This document shows positions 46,904-56,134 of a stretch of 64,000 bases of DNA, in pieces. The stretch's first letter is position 1. Each line of letters opens with the position of its first letter. Origin of the DNA: Saccharothrix sp. S26 (lineage in GTDB: Bacteria > Actinomycetota > Actinomycetes > Mycobacteriales > Pseudonocardiaceae); the NCBI RefSeq assembly GCF_021390395.1, contig NZ_JAJUWT010000019.1, forward strand, positions 124,001-188,000, in the 5' to 3' direction. The position numbers and the translations under genes were made by a program. The notes under the pieces are model-generated. The model was not told the origin of the DNA and did no database searches. It saw only the letters and a program-made list of their open reading frames with translations.

Positions 46904-46939
46904 GGTCCGCGGCCCCGGCGCGTGCCGGGGCCGCGGACC
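46904..46939 (+). terminator. Strong hairpin after the ThuA-PQQ fusion gene
   Basis: A perfect 16-bp stem, GGTCCGCGGCCCCGGC / GCCGGGGCCGCGGACC, with a GCGT loop, 8 nt after the stop and 28 nt before the next start. It should end or attenuate the fusion transcript; read-through would express the next two genes. Confidence 0.8.
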
Positions 46940-46967
46940 GTCCCACCGCGTGCCGAGGAGGAGCGTC

Positions 46968-47663
46968 ATGGGCAGGACCACGCCGGTCGGGCGGGCACGG
47001 TCGGGCAAGCCCGCCGGCCGCGTCGCGGCACGACCCCTCTGGGGTTCGATCACCGCGCTGGTCACCGCGTTCGCGCTCGGGTTCGCCGTGGCGTTCGTGT
47101 CCGGGTCGTGGACCACCGGGCCGGATGCGACGCAGCGCCGGATCGCCGAGTTGCAGGACGAGGAGGCGCGGCGCGACGTCGAGCAGGTCGGGGCGTTGAT
47201 CGAGCTGGCCAGGGGCGGCCGGGAGCGCTTGACCCCGGTGCTGGAGGCCATGGCCAAGGCGTCCCCGCTCGACGACTCCGCGCCGGCCGCCGCACCGACG
47301 ATGGACGACGTGCGCGGGTGGCGTGACGTGGTGGCCGCGGAGGTGCGGCGGTACGAGGAGACGCCGTCCGCGGGCAACGGCGTGAACGTCGCCCGCACCG
47401 GGCTGCGCACGGCCGTCGGGCAGTTGGCCGCCGCGGTGGACGGTTTCGCCGCCGCCGTCGGCGCGCCCGAGCCGCTGTCGCGCGACCTGCTGGTCCTGGC
47501 CGGCGCGCAGCGCACGCTGGCGCTGCGCGCCTGGTCGGTCGCCGCGCTCCAGTTGGACGTGATCAGCATCGGCGCGGGCAAGGGGCACGTGCACGTGCAC
47601 CTGCCGTCCGGGCCGTCCGCCGGGACGATCCCGGCCGACACCGCGCCGGAAGGCCATCGATGA
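46968..47663 (+). CDS. Small single-pass membrane protein of unknown family
   Basis: 231 aa; ATG 5 nt after GAGGAGGAG. I do not recognise the family. A basic cytoplasmic N-terminus (about 1-24) is followed by one transmembrane helix (about 27-47, ITALVTAFALGFAVAFVSGS), then a soluble, presumably extracytoplasmic, largely helical domain with an Ala-rich segment, heptad-like stretches (RRIAELQDEEARRDVEQVGALIELA) and a His-containing tail (GKGHVHVHLPSG). Its TGA overlaps the ATG of the CE1-ricin gene, indicating translational coupling. There is no counterpart in the sister PQQ-ThuA-CE1 operon. Possible roles are a membrane tether, sensor or assembly factor for the secreted partners; none is shown by sequence. 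Confidence 0.75.
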   Translation: MGRTTPVGRARSGKPAGRVAARPLWGSITALVTAFALGFAVAFVSGSWTTGPDATQRRIAELQDEEARRDVEQVGALIELARGGRERLTPVLEAMAKASPLDDSAPAAAPTMDDVRGWRDVVAAEVRRYEETPSAGNGVNVARTGLRTAVGQLAAAVDGFAAAVGAPEPLSRDLLVLAGAQRTLALRAWSVAALQLDVISIGAGKGHVHVHLPSGPSAGTIPADTAPEGHR

Positions 47664-49018
47664 CCGAGCACAACCACACCGAGAACGGGAGCACACCCGT
47701 GACGAAGGACAACCGCGCACACCGCCGGTGGGCGTCGACGGCCGCCGCGGCCGCGCTGCTCCTGGCCGGCGTGACGGCCACGACCACCGCGTCCGCGACC
47801 GCCGCGCCGGCGCCACCGGACACCGTCACCACCGCCGCCGCGACCGCGGGCTGCGGCAAGGCGCCGACCTTGCGCAGCGGCACGCACACCATCCAGAGCG
47901 GCGGCAAGAACCGCAGCTTCATCCTGAGCATCCCCGACAACTACAACAACACCTACCAGCACCGGTTGGTCTTCGGGTTCCACTGGCTGGGCGGCACCAT
48001 GGAGCAGGTCGCCGGCGGCGGCAGCGACGGGGACGTCTACGCCCACTATGGGTTGCGCCGGCTGGCGAACAACACCGCGATCTTCGTCGCGCCCCAGGGC
48101 CTCAACAACGGCTGGGGCAACTCCGGCGGCGAGGACGTCGCTTTCGTCGACGCCATGATGAAGCGGATCGAGGACGACCTCTGCGTCGACACCACGCAGC
48201 GCTTCGCGCTCGGCTTCAGCTACGGCGGCGCGATGAGCATCTCGCTCGCGTGCTCCCGTCCGACGATGTTCCGCGCCATCGCCGCCATCGCCTCGCCCGG
48301 TGAGATCAGCGGCTGCGCGGGCGGCACCGCACCCGTGGCCTACATGGGCATCCACGGCATCGGCGACAACATCGGCAGTGGCCGCGCCCAGCGCGACAGG
48401 TGGGTCCGCAACAACGGCTGCACGGCCCAGAACCCGCCCGAGCCGACCGCGGGCAGCGCCACCCACATCACCACCGCGTACACGGGGTGCCGGGCCGGGT
48501 ACCCGGTCGTGTGGGCCCCGTTCGACGGCGGGCACCAGCAGGGTCCGGTGGACGGGTGCCGCGGCTGCGAGTCCGGTGCGCGCAGCTGGGTCAAGGGCGA
48601 GGTGTGGAAGTTCTTCACCGGCGAGCAGCCTCCGGTCCCGACGACGTTCCGGCTGCGCGGCGAGGCCAGCGGCCGGTGCCTGGACGTCAACGGCGCGAAC
48701 TCGGCCAACGGCACGGCGATGATCATCTGGGACTGCGGCGGCGGCACGAACCAGCAGTTCACCCAGAACAACAAGGCCCTGCAGGTGCTGGGCAAGTGCC
48801 TCGACGTGCCGGCCAACGCCACCGCCGGCACCGCGGTCCGGATCCAGTCCTGCACCGGCGGCACGAACCAGCAGTGGAACCTCAACGACAACGGCACGAT
48901 CAGCAACGCCCAGAACGGACTGTGCCTGGATGTGAACGGCGCGAGCACGGCCAACGGCACGGCCGTGATCGTCTGGACCTGCCACACCGGCGCCAACCAG
49001 CGCTGGGCCAGGGCTTAG
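47660..49018 (+). CDS. Secreted CE1-type esterase with C-terminal ricin-type lectin domain
   Basis: 452 aa from ATG 47660, which overlaps the preceding TGA (ATGA) and follows GGAAGG; an internal GTG at 47700 after GGGAG is an alternative and would give a tidier signal peptide (MTKDNRAHRRW...). Export signal up to about residue 48, CE1/feruloyl-esterase-like domain (about 62-320): HTIQSGGKNRSF, FGFHWLGGTM, NSGGEDVAFVD, the nucleophile elbow GFSYGG, FDGGHQQGP (His). Ricin-type domain (about 328-452) with GRCLDVNGANS, KCLDVPANA and LCLDVNGAST repeats. It is the paralogue of the 32863-34233 esterase with the domain order reversed. Confidence 0.9.
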   Translation: MTEHNHTENGSTPVTKDNRAHRRWASTAAAAALLLAGVTATTTASATAAPAPPDTVTTAAATAGCGKAPTLRSGTHTIQSGGKNRSFILSIPDNYNNTYQHRLVFGFHWLGGTMEQVAGGGSDGDVYAHYGLRRLANNTAIFVAPQGLNNGWGNSGGEDVAFVDAMMKRIEDDLCVDTTQRFALGFSYGGAMSISLACSRPTMFRAIAAIASPGEISGCAGGTAPVAYMGIHGIGDNIGSGRAQRDRWVRNNGCTAQNPPEPTAGSATHITTAYTGCRAGYPVVWAPFDGGHQQGPVDGCRGCESGARSWVKGEVWKFFTGEQPPVPTTFRLRGEASGRCLDVNGANSANGTAMIIWDCGGGTNQQFTQNNKALQVLGKCLDVPANATAGTAVRIQSCTGGTNQQWNLNDNGTISNAQNGLCLDVNGASTANGTAVIVWTCHTGANQRWARA

Positions 49019-49029
49019 CCCACCCCCCG

Positions 49030-49067
49030 ACCGCCGCCGGACTGCTTCGCGGCAGCCCGGCGGCGGT
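49030..49067 (+). terminator. Terminator of the ThuA-PQQ/membrane protein/CE1 locus
   Basis: ACCGCCGCCGG / CCGGCGGCGGT, an 11-bp stem with a partly paired inner loop (GC TTC GC), 11 nt after the stop. Confidence 0.75.
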
Positions 49068-49104
49068 TCTGGCAGCGGGCCCTGAGCGGGAGCGCTCGAT
49101 GAAG

Positions 49105-49460
49105 TCCTCCGGCAGGGGGCGCAGGCGGGCGGCAGGCGGCAGGCGGCAGCAGGCGGCGGGTGGCACGGGCGGCGGGTGGCACGGGCGGCGGGTGGCACGG
49201 CAGGCGGCAGCAGGCAGGCGGGCGGCGGGTAGGCAGCAGGCGCGCGATAGGCAGGCGGCAAGCGGCAGGCAGGCGACGGCAGCCCGCGGGCCGCAGGCAG
49301 GCGGCGGGTGGTGGGCAAGCGGCGAGTGGTGGGCAAGCGGCGGGTGGCAGGCAGGCGACGTGCAGCAGGCGGCGCTGGGCAGCGGGTGGTGGCGGTGGCA
49401 GCAGGCGCGCGACAGGCAGCAGGCGCGCGGCGGCGGCAGGTAGGCGGCAGCGCTCGATGC
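49105..49460 (+). repeat. G-rich low-complexity repeat block (GGCAGGCGGC-type)
   Basis: About 350 bp of imperfect short repeats built from GGCAGGC, GGCGGGTGGC and GCAGCAGGCG units, almost all purine/G on the plus strand. Two 11-bp copies of AGCGCTCGATG (49091-49101 and 49449-49459) flank it. It is open in several frames on both strands but none has codon structure or homology, so I call it non-coding. GG-tract density would allow G-quadruplex or hairpin structure. The remainder of 49019-49761 contains terminators, the right copy of the 18-bp repeat and no gene. Confidence 0.7.
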
Positions 49461-49627
49461 GGGCCCCTGGCATGCGGATCCCCAGGGCGGTCCCGGTGCG
49501 GAAGCCCCGGTCGGGTTCGTGTCGCAGTCGTGGCGGCGGTTTCCGGCGGGATTTCCGGTGGCGGGCCGCGTGGGACAGCCGCGGCGATCCCGAGGTAGTT
49601 CCCTGCGCGGCAGGTTCGGCCCGGTTC

Positions 49628-49645
49628 CCTCAGCGGTCGAGCTCC
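49628..49645 (+). repeat. 18-bp direct repeat, right copy
   Basis: CCTCAGCGGTCGAGCTCC, identical and in the same orientation as 43183-43200, about 6.4 kb apart. Confidence 0.45.
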
Positions 49646-49710
49646 GCCGCGATCCGGCAGCCGGCCGCGCGCGACAGCCCTGCGGCGATCCGCAGTGGCC
49701 GCAGCGCCGA

Positions 49711-49747
49711 GCGGTGTCCCGGTCACCCCTCGTGGTCGGGACACCGC
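49711..49747 (-). terminator. Terminator of the xylo-oligosaccharide importer / GH43 operon
   Basis: An 11-bp perfect stem, GCGGTGTCCCG / CGGGACACCGC, with a 15-nt loop, 14 nt downstream of the GH43 stop at 49762 (minus strand). Confidence 0.7.
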
Positions 49748-49761
49748 CGGCACGGGGGTCG

Positions 49762-51306
49762 TTACTCCAGCTCCTCGAGCGGACCGTGGTCGAACCAGTC
49801 GAACCAGGCGGTGCCCTCGGTGACGTACATGCCGATCACGCGGCCCGTGAAGCCGGTGGCGACTTCCGTGGACAGGTACCTGCCGTCCAGTTCCGCCAGT
49901 GGTTCCGGGTCGTCGCCGACGTGGAACGCCACGTAGTCCGGTGCGGCGACGTGCAGGCCCGACGGTTCCTCCGCCGCAGGCCACCGGCGGGACGGGCGGG
50001 TGGTCACCGTGAGCGTCACCGGGCCCTGCGGCACGGCGCGGGTGGCCACCGTTTGGCGCAACGGACCGATGCGGGCGATCACCTGGGCCTGGCCGTCGGC
50101 CACCTCCAGGTCGTAGTGGTGGCCCTCGTCCAAGCGCACCGACAGGCCGGCGCGGCCGGCGGCGTGGTCCAGCAGGACGGCGGTCCGGCTCGCGGTGTGC
50201 TGCTGCCGCCGGCCGAGGAACGTGCAGCCCGGCCTGTCCAGCGTCGAGCCGGTGGCGTGCAGCGCGAGCCACCCCGGCCGCTGCTCCAGCGACCACGTGC
50301 CCTCCGGGCGCGACCGCGGCGAGATCCACCGGGGGTCGAGCGCGGGCCCGTCGAAGTCGTCCCGCCCCGGTTCCGCCTCCGCCCGCGTCACCGCGACCGG
50401 CACGCGTTCCCGCAGCTTGACGGGACCGACGCGCGGCCAGTCCGACTCCCAGTCCACCGGCGTCAGGAACGTCTCCCGGCCGAGGACGTGGAACTTGGGG
50501 CTGTACCCGACGGGACGCGTGGCCAGCAGCACCATCCACCACCGGCCGTCCGGGGTGGTGACGAGGTCGGCGTGGCCGGTGCTCTGGATCGGGTGGTTCG
50601 TGCTGCGGTGCGACAGGATCGGGTTGCCCGGCGCGCCCTCCCACGGCCCCCTCGGCGAACGGGACCGCGCCATCGCCACGGTGTGGCCGCGTTCGGTGCC
50701 ACCCTCGGCGATCATCAGGTACCACCACTCGCCGACGCGGTACAGGTGCGGCGCTTCCGGCCACTGCAACCCGGTGCCCGCCCAGGCGGGGGTCGGCCCT
50801 TCCAGCACCTTGCCCGCCTCGGGGTCGATGCGGGCGATCTGCACGCCGGAGAAGTCGGGCCCGTGCGCGCCCGCGAAGGCGCACCAGCAGTTGCCTTCGG
50901 AGTCCCACGCCAGGTCGGGGTCGATACCGGGCAGGTCGATCCACACCGGGTCCGACCACGGCCCCTCGGGGCGTTCGGCGGTGACGATGAAGTTGCCGCC
51001 GTGCGAGACGTTCGTGGTGATCATCCAGAAGCGGCCGTCGTGGTGGCGGATCGTCGGCGCGTAGATGCCGTCGGACGCCATCGCGTCGGCCGGCAGCGGC
51101 AGCTGGGACGGCCGGTCCAGGACGTTGCCGATCTGCCGCCAGTGCGCGAGGTCACGGCTGTGGAACAGCGGCACGCCCGGGAAGTACTCGAAGCTGGAGC
51201 ACACCAGGTAGTAGTCCTCCCCCACCCGGCACACGCTGGGGTCGGGGTGGAATCCGGGGATCACGGGGTTGTCGTAGAAGTCCGCCTCGGACTTCGGTGA
51301 AGTCAT
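49762..51306 (-). CDS. GH43 beta-xylosidase (cytoplasmic) with concanavalin-like C-terminal domain
   Basis: 514 aa, no signal peptide, so it acts on imported oligosaccharides. The propeller (about 10-310) contains all three GH43 acids: D22 in GFHPDPSVC (base), D129 in GIDPDLAWD (pKa modulator) and E184 in LQWPEAPHLY (acid). The beta-sandwich (about 330-514) is the Glyco_hydro_43 C-terminal domain typical of XynB-type beta-xylosidases. It is the last gene of the SBP-permease-permease-GH43 operon, 25 nt after the permease stop. A closely related protein at 56135-57592 has lost two of these acids. Confidence 0.93.
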   Translation of the reverse strand: MTSPKSEADFYDNPVIPGFHPDPSVCRVGEDYYLVCSSFEYFPGVPLFHSRDLAHWRQIGNVLDRPSQLPLPADAMASDGIYAPTIRHHDGRFWMITTNVSHGGNFIVTAERPEGPWSDPVWIDLPGIDPDLAWDSEGNCWCAFAGAHGPDFSGVQIARIDPEAGKVLEGPTPAWAGTGLQWPEAPHLYRVGEWWYLMIAEGGTERGHTVAMARSRSPRGPWEGAPGNPILSHRSTNHPIQSTGHADLVTTPDGRWWMVLLATRPVGYSPKFHVLGRETFLTPVDWESDWPRVGPVKLRERVPVAVTRAEAEPGRDDFDGPALDPRWISPRSRPEGTWSLEQRPGWLALHATGSTLDRPGCTFLGRRQQHTASRTAVLLDHAAGRAGLSVRLDEGHHYDLEVADGQAQVIARIGPLRQTVATRAVPQGPVTLTVTTRPSRRWPAAEEPSGLHVAAPDYVAFHVGDDPEPLAELDGRYLSTEVATGFTGRVIGMYVTEGTAWFDWFDHGPLEELE

Positions 51307-51331
51307 CGTTTTCCTTGTTCTGCGGGGGCCG

Positions 51332-52180
51332 TCAGCCCTTGAACGCGCCGTCCAGGATGCCCGCGACCATGCGCCGCCCGACCAGGACGAACAGCACGAC
51401 CAGCGGGATGGTCGCCAGGAACGAGCCGGACATGGCCAGGCCGAGGTCGACGTCGTAGCTGTTCTGCAACGCCTTGATCGCGATCTGCGCGGTGTAGCGC
51501 TCGGGCGACTTGAGCACGATGAACGGCCACAGGAAGTCGTTCCACGCGGTGACGAACCCGAACAGGCCCAGCACGAACGCCGCCGGCCGCACGATCGGGA
51601 ACGCGATGCGCCAGAACACCTGCCACGTGCCGGCACCGTCGATCCGGGCGGCCTGGAGCAGCTCGTCGCTGATCGTGGCGGAGATGTGCTGGCGCATCCA
51701 GAAGATCCCGAACGCGCTCGCCAGGCCCGGCACGATCAGGGCTTGCAGGGTGTCCACCCAGCCCAGCTCCGACATGATCAGGTACTGCGGGATCACGGAG
51801 AGCTGGGTCGGCACGGTCATCGTCAGCACGACGATCAGGAACAGGGTGTTGCGGCCGGGGAAGCGCAGCTTGGCGAAGGCGAACCCGGCCAACGCGCACA
51901 GCACCGCCTGGCCGACCCCGATGGCCGTGGCCACGAACAGGCTGTTGAGCAACGCCTGCACGAACGGCACGGTCTCCAGCACCAGGCCGGCCAGGTGGAA
52001 GAAGTTGCCGCCCGGCACGACCTCCGGCGGCATCTTCGTCGCGGTCGCCGTGTCGGTGGTGGCGACGATGAACATCCAGTACAGCGGGAACAGGCAGATC
52101 GCGGCGGCGAGCCCGAGCAGCAGGTAGGTCCACCACCGGACCCGTCCGAGGTGCCGGCGGCGCGGCGCGGTGCTCGTCAT
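51332..52180 (-). CDS. Carbohydrate ABC transporter permease, MalG type
   Basis: A 282-aa membrane subunit with six predicted helices (first LLLGLAAAICLFPLYWMFIVA) and the EAA-like loop LLQAARIDGAGTWQVFWRIAFPIVRPA. Its ATG overlaps the upstream permease stop by 4 nt (ATGA). Together with the neighbours it imports a sugar, probably xylo-oligosaccharide given the linked beta-xylosidase. The ATPase is not encoded here. Confidence 0.93.
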   Translation of the reverse strand: MTSTAPRRRHLGRVRWWTYLLLGLAAAICLFPLYWMFIVATTDTATATKMPPEVVPGGNFFHLAGLVLETVPFVQALLNSLFVATAIGVGQAVLCALAGFAFAKLRFPGRNTLFLIVVLTMTVPTQLSVIPQYLIMSELGWVDTLQALIVPGLASAFGIFWMRQHISATISDELLQAARIDGAGTWQVFWRIAFPIVRPAAFVLGLFGFVTAWNDFLWPFIVLKSPERYTAQIAIKALQNSYDVDLGLAMSGSFLATIPLVVLFVLVGRRMVAGILDGAFKG

Positions 52181-53136
52181 CGGTCCGCCTTGATCCGGGT
52201 GGACAGCAGGTAGTTGACCGCCGCGATCGCCACGACCATGACGAACAGCGCCACGCCGATCGCCGAGCCGTAGCCGAACTCGAACTGCCCGAAGCCCTGC
52301 TCGTAGAGGAACAGCGTCAGCGTCTGGCACTGCCGCACCGCGCCGCAGGTCAGCGGCGCGCCGGTGGCGATCAGCAGCGGCTCGGTGAAGATCTGCAAGC
52401 CGCCGATGGTCGAGGTGACCACGGTGAAGATGATCACTGGCCGCAGCGCCGGGACGGTGATGTGGCGGAAGAGCTGCCACGGCCCCGCGCCGTCGATGGC
52501 CGCCGCCTCGAACACCGAGCGCGGCACCGCTTGCAGCGAGGCGAGGTAGAGCAGGGTGGTGTAGCCGAACCACCGCCAGGTCACCATCGTGGCGATGAGC
52601 ACGTGGCTGCCCCACGTGGACTGGACGAAGTCGATCGGCTCGACGCCGACGAGCCCGAGCAGCCAGTTGAGCAGGCCGTAGTCGCGGTCGAACAGCTGCG
52701 CGAACACGACCGCGGTGGCGGCGACCGACGTGATGTACGGGACCAGCACCGACATCCGGAAGAACAGCGCGGCCCGCAGCCGGGCGTGGTTGAGCACGTG
52801 CGCGAGCACCAGGGCCAGCAGCAGCTGCGGGACCGTGGACAGCGCCCAGATGCTCACCGTGTTGCCGGCCGCGTTCCAGAACCGGGGGTCGGCGAACATG
52901 CGGGTGAAGTTGTCCACCCCGATGAACACCTGGTCACCGATCGGGTTCCAGTCGAACAGGGCGACGTAGAACGTGAAGGCGAACGGGAACAGCCCGAACA
53001 CCGCGAAGAGCACGAAGAACGGCGCGATGTAGGCGTAGGCCGACAGGCGCTCGCCCCACCCCCGGCCTCGCGGGGAGGCCGGGGGCGGCAGCGCCGCCGA
53101 CGGGGCGGGCAGCAGCGTGGTGGTCACGGTCGTCAC
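52177..53136 (-). CDS. Carbohydrate ABC transporter permease, MalF type
   Basis: 319 aa from the GTG at 53136 that overlaps the SBP stop by 4 nt (GTGA); a GTG at 53127 is a possible alternative. Six helices start at AYAYIAPFFVLFAVFGLFPFAF; the EAA-like loop is VFEAAAIDGAGPWQLFRHITVPALRP. Partner of the MalG-type permease downstream. Confidence 0.92.
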   Translation of the reverse strand: MTTVTTTLLPAPSAALPPPASPRGRGWGERLSAYAYIAPFFVLFAVFGLFPFAFTFYVALFDWNPIGDQVFIGVDNFTRMFADPRFWNAAGNTVSIWALSTVPQLLLALVLAHVLNHARLRAALFFRMSVLVPYITSVAATAVVFAQLFDRDYGLLNWLLGLVGVEPIDFVQSTWGSHVLIATMVTWRWFGYTTLLYLASLQAVPRSVFEAAAIDGAGPWQLFRHITVPALRPVIIFTVVTSTIGGLQIFTEPLLIATGAPLTCGAVRQCQTLTLFLYEQGFGQFEFGYGSAIGVALFVMVVAIAAVNYLLSTRIKADR

Positions 53137-54398
53137 TCGCCGATGGCGGTCTTGATGTTGCGGATGGCGTCGTCCCACGCGGTGGCCGGGTTGCCGCCGC
53201 TCTGCTCCACGTTGGTGATGGCGTTGAGGAACTCCTGGCCGATGGCCGCGCTGTCGGGGCCGATGTAGAACGGCTTCAGCTCGAGCAGCGAGTCGGTGTA
53301 GATCTTGCCGGTCGGCGCGTCGGAGAAGAACGGGTCCTTGGCCGAGGTGAGCTTGTCGTCCTTGTAGACCGACGGCGTCGACGGCAGCGCGCCGACCCGG
53401 GCGAAGTGCTCCAACTGGCCCTGCGGCGACTGCATCTCCTTGATGTACTCCCACGCGGCCTGCGGGTTCTTCGCGCGCTTCGGGATGGCGAGGTAGCTGC
53501 CGCCCCAGTTGCCGGAGCCGCCGGGGATGCGGGCGATGTCCCACTTGCCCTTGGTGTCGGGCGCGGTGCTGCGGATGCTGTTGAGCATCCACGACGGCGC
53601 GGACACGGCCGCGTACTGGCCCTGCGCCATGCCGGCGCTCCACGCGGTCTCGAACGAGGTCTGCCCGGCGGTGATGCCGGAGGTGGCGGCCTTGATGCCC
53701 AGGTCGAACGCCGCCTTCACCTGCGGGTTGGTGGAGTAGACGAGCTTGCGGTCCTGGCTGTAGTACTTCTCCGAGACCTGGTTGACCGCCTGGTAGAACA
53801 CGCTGGTGGCGGCGTTGTCGGTGAACGCCTTGCCGGTGGCCTGCTTGTACCGCTTGCCCGTCTCGATGAACGCGTCCCACGTGGGCCACAGGGCGCTCAC
53901 GGCCTCGCGGTCGGTGGGCAGCCCGGCGGCGGCGAACAGGTCGGTCCGGTAGGCCACCGCCATGCCGCCCACGTCGGTGGGCACGCCCAGCACCTCGCCG
54001 TCCTTGGCGACGCTCTGCTTCCACACCCAGTCGAGGTAGTCGCCCTTGATGTCGTCCGCGCCCAGCGTCCGCAGGTCGACGAAGTTCTGCGGCTGCTCCA
54101 CGAACTGCGGCAGGTTGTCGCCCTGGATGAGCACCAGGTCCGGCACCTTGCCGCCGGCCAGCGCCGTGGTCAGCGACTGGGCGGTCTCGGTCGACGTGCC
54201 CACCTCGGTCAGCTTGATCTGCACGTCCGGGTGCTTGGCCTGGTAGGCGTCCACGGTCAACTTCTGGTTGATCGCGGAGAACGACCAGAACTCGAACGAC
54301 TTGCCGTCCCCTCCCCCGCCGCCGCCCGTGCCGGGTGTGCAGGCAGCGAGCAGGGCCAGGATCACGGCTGAGCAGAGCAGGGGCAAGCGGAGTGTCAC
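53133..54398 (-). CDS. Extracellular sugar-binding lipoprotein of an ABC importer
   Basis: A 421-aa solute-binding lipoprotein. GTG start 8 nt after GGAG; lipobox LLAAC (Cys ~20) followed by a Gly-rich tether, then a bilobal binding domain: FEFWSFSAINQKLTVDAYQAKHPDVQIKL-type N-lobe, VPDLVLIQGDNLPQFV, GGMAVAYRTDLFAAAGLPTD. It heads the operon; promoter and operator are well defined upstream. Linked GH43 beta-xylosidase suggests a xylo-oligosaccharide ligand. Confidence 0.93.
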   Translation of the reverse strand: MTLRLPLLCSAVILALLAACTPGTGGGGGGDGKSFEFWSFSAINQKLTVDAYQAKHPDVQIKLTEVGTSTETAQSLTTALAGGKVPDLVLIQGDNLPQFVEQPQNFVDLRTLGADDIKGDYLDWVWKQSVAKDGEVLGVPTDVGGMAVAYRTDLFAAAGLPTDREAVSALWPTWDAFIETGKRYKQATGKAFTDNAATSVFYQAVNQVSEKYYSQDRKLVYSTNPQVKAAFDLGIKAATSGITAGQTSFETAWSAGMAQGQYAAVSAPSWMLNSIRSTAPDTKGKWDIARIPGGSGNWGGSYLAIPKRAKNPQAAWEYIKEMQSPQGQLEHFARVGALPSTPSVYKDDKLTSAKDPFFSDAPTGKIYTDSLLELKPFYIGPDSAAIGQEFLNAITNVEQSGGNPATAWDDAIRNIKTAIGE

Positions 54399-54538
54399 GA
54401 CGCTATCTCCAACGTTGGGCGAGGAACAGGAGGCACCGCCACCGAACAGCTGGCCACCGCGGGTCGGCGATTGTGCGGCAACCGGGCCGAGCACCGGCCG
54501 CACCGGCTGGTGCGAAACTTTCGGCCTCAACTCCGATT

Positions 54539-54580
54539 GTTAGCGCTCACGACAGTAAGCTGTGTCACAACACCCGTCAA
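54539..54580 (-). promoter_or_regulatory. Promoter and LacI-type operator of the xylo-oligosaccharide importer operon
   Basis: Minus strand: TTGACG (54580-54575), 17-bp spacer, TACTGT (54557-54552), then GTGAGCGCTAAC immediately after the -10 (54550-54539). This is the classical position for a repressor that blocks initiation. A second related sequence, GTGAGCGCGAAC, lies upstream at 54649-54660. Confidence 0.7.
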
Positions 54581-54611
54581 GAACCGTTGGCACCTCGTGA
54601 CAACCATGGAA

Positions 54612-54700
54612 GACGACCTCCGTCGGCGGTTCCCCGACCAGGTTCGCTGTGAGCGCGAACTATGTAAGTTCGGAGAATGAAGTCCGCGACGGAGGTCGTC
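54612..54700. repeat. Nested inverted repeats upstream of the importer promoter
   Basis: Outer 14-bp perfect arms GACGACCTCCGTCG (54612-54625) and CGACGGAGGTCGTC (54687-54700) enclose two overlapping smaller repeats: GTTCGC-N7-GCGAAC (54642-54660) and CGAACT-ATGTA-AGTTCG (54656-54672). The structure begins 10 nt after the GH43-CBM6 stop, so it could terminate that transcript; the inner part resembles the LacI-type operator. Confidence 0.6.
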
Positions 54701-54710
54701 CCGCTCCGCG

Positions 54711-56093
<1,383 letters not shown>

Positions 56094-56134
56094 GGGAACC
56101 TCCGAGGGGGGATGGTGGTCGGCGGTCACGGGTC

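Noticed and set aside
43185-47816. Open frame of 1543 codons on the minus strand
   Set aside because: It lies opposite the ThuA-PQQ fusion and the next genes, is built of Arg/Gly/Val/Pro-rich low-complexity sequence and has no domain; it is the usual antisense shadow of very GC-rich coding DNA.
49105-49460. Possible CRISPR or tandem-repeat array
   Set aside because: The units are short, irregular and G-rich without constant spacers; no cas gene is present.
46382-50959. Open frame of 1525 codons on the minus strand spanning several genes
   Set aside because: It crosses terminators and the G-rich repeat block and overlaps genes with clear domains on both strands; no homology is visible.
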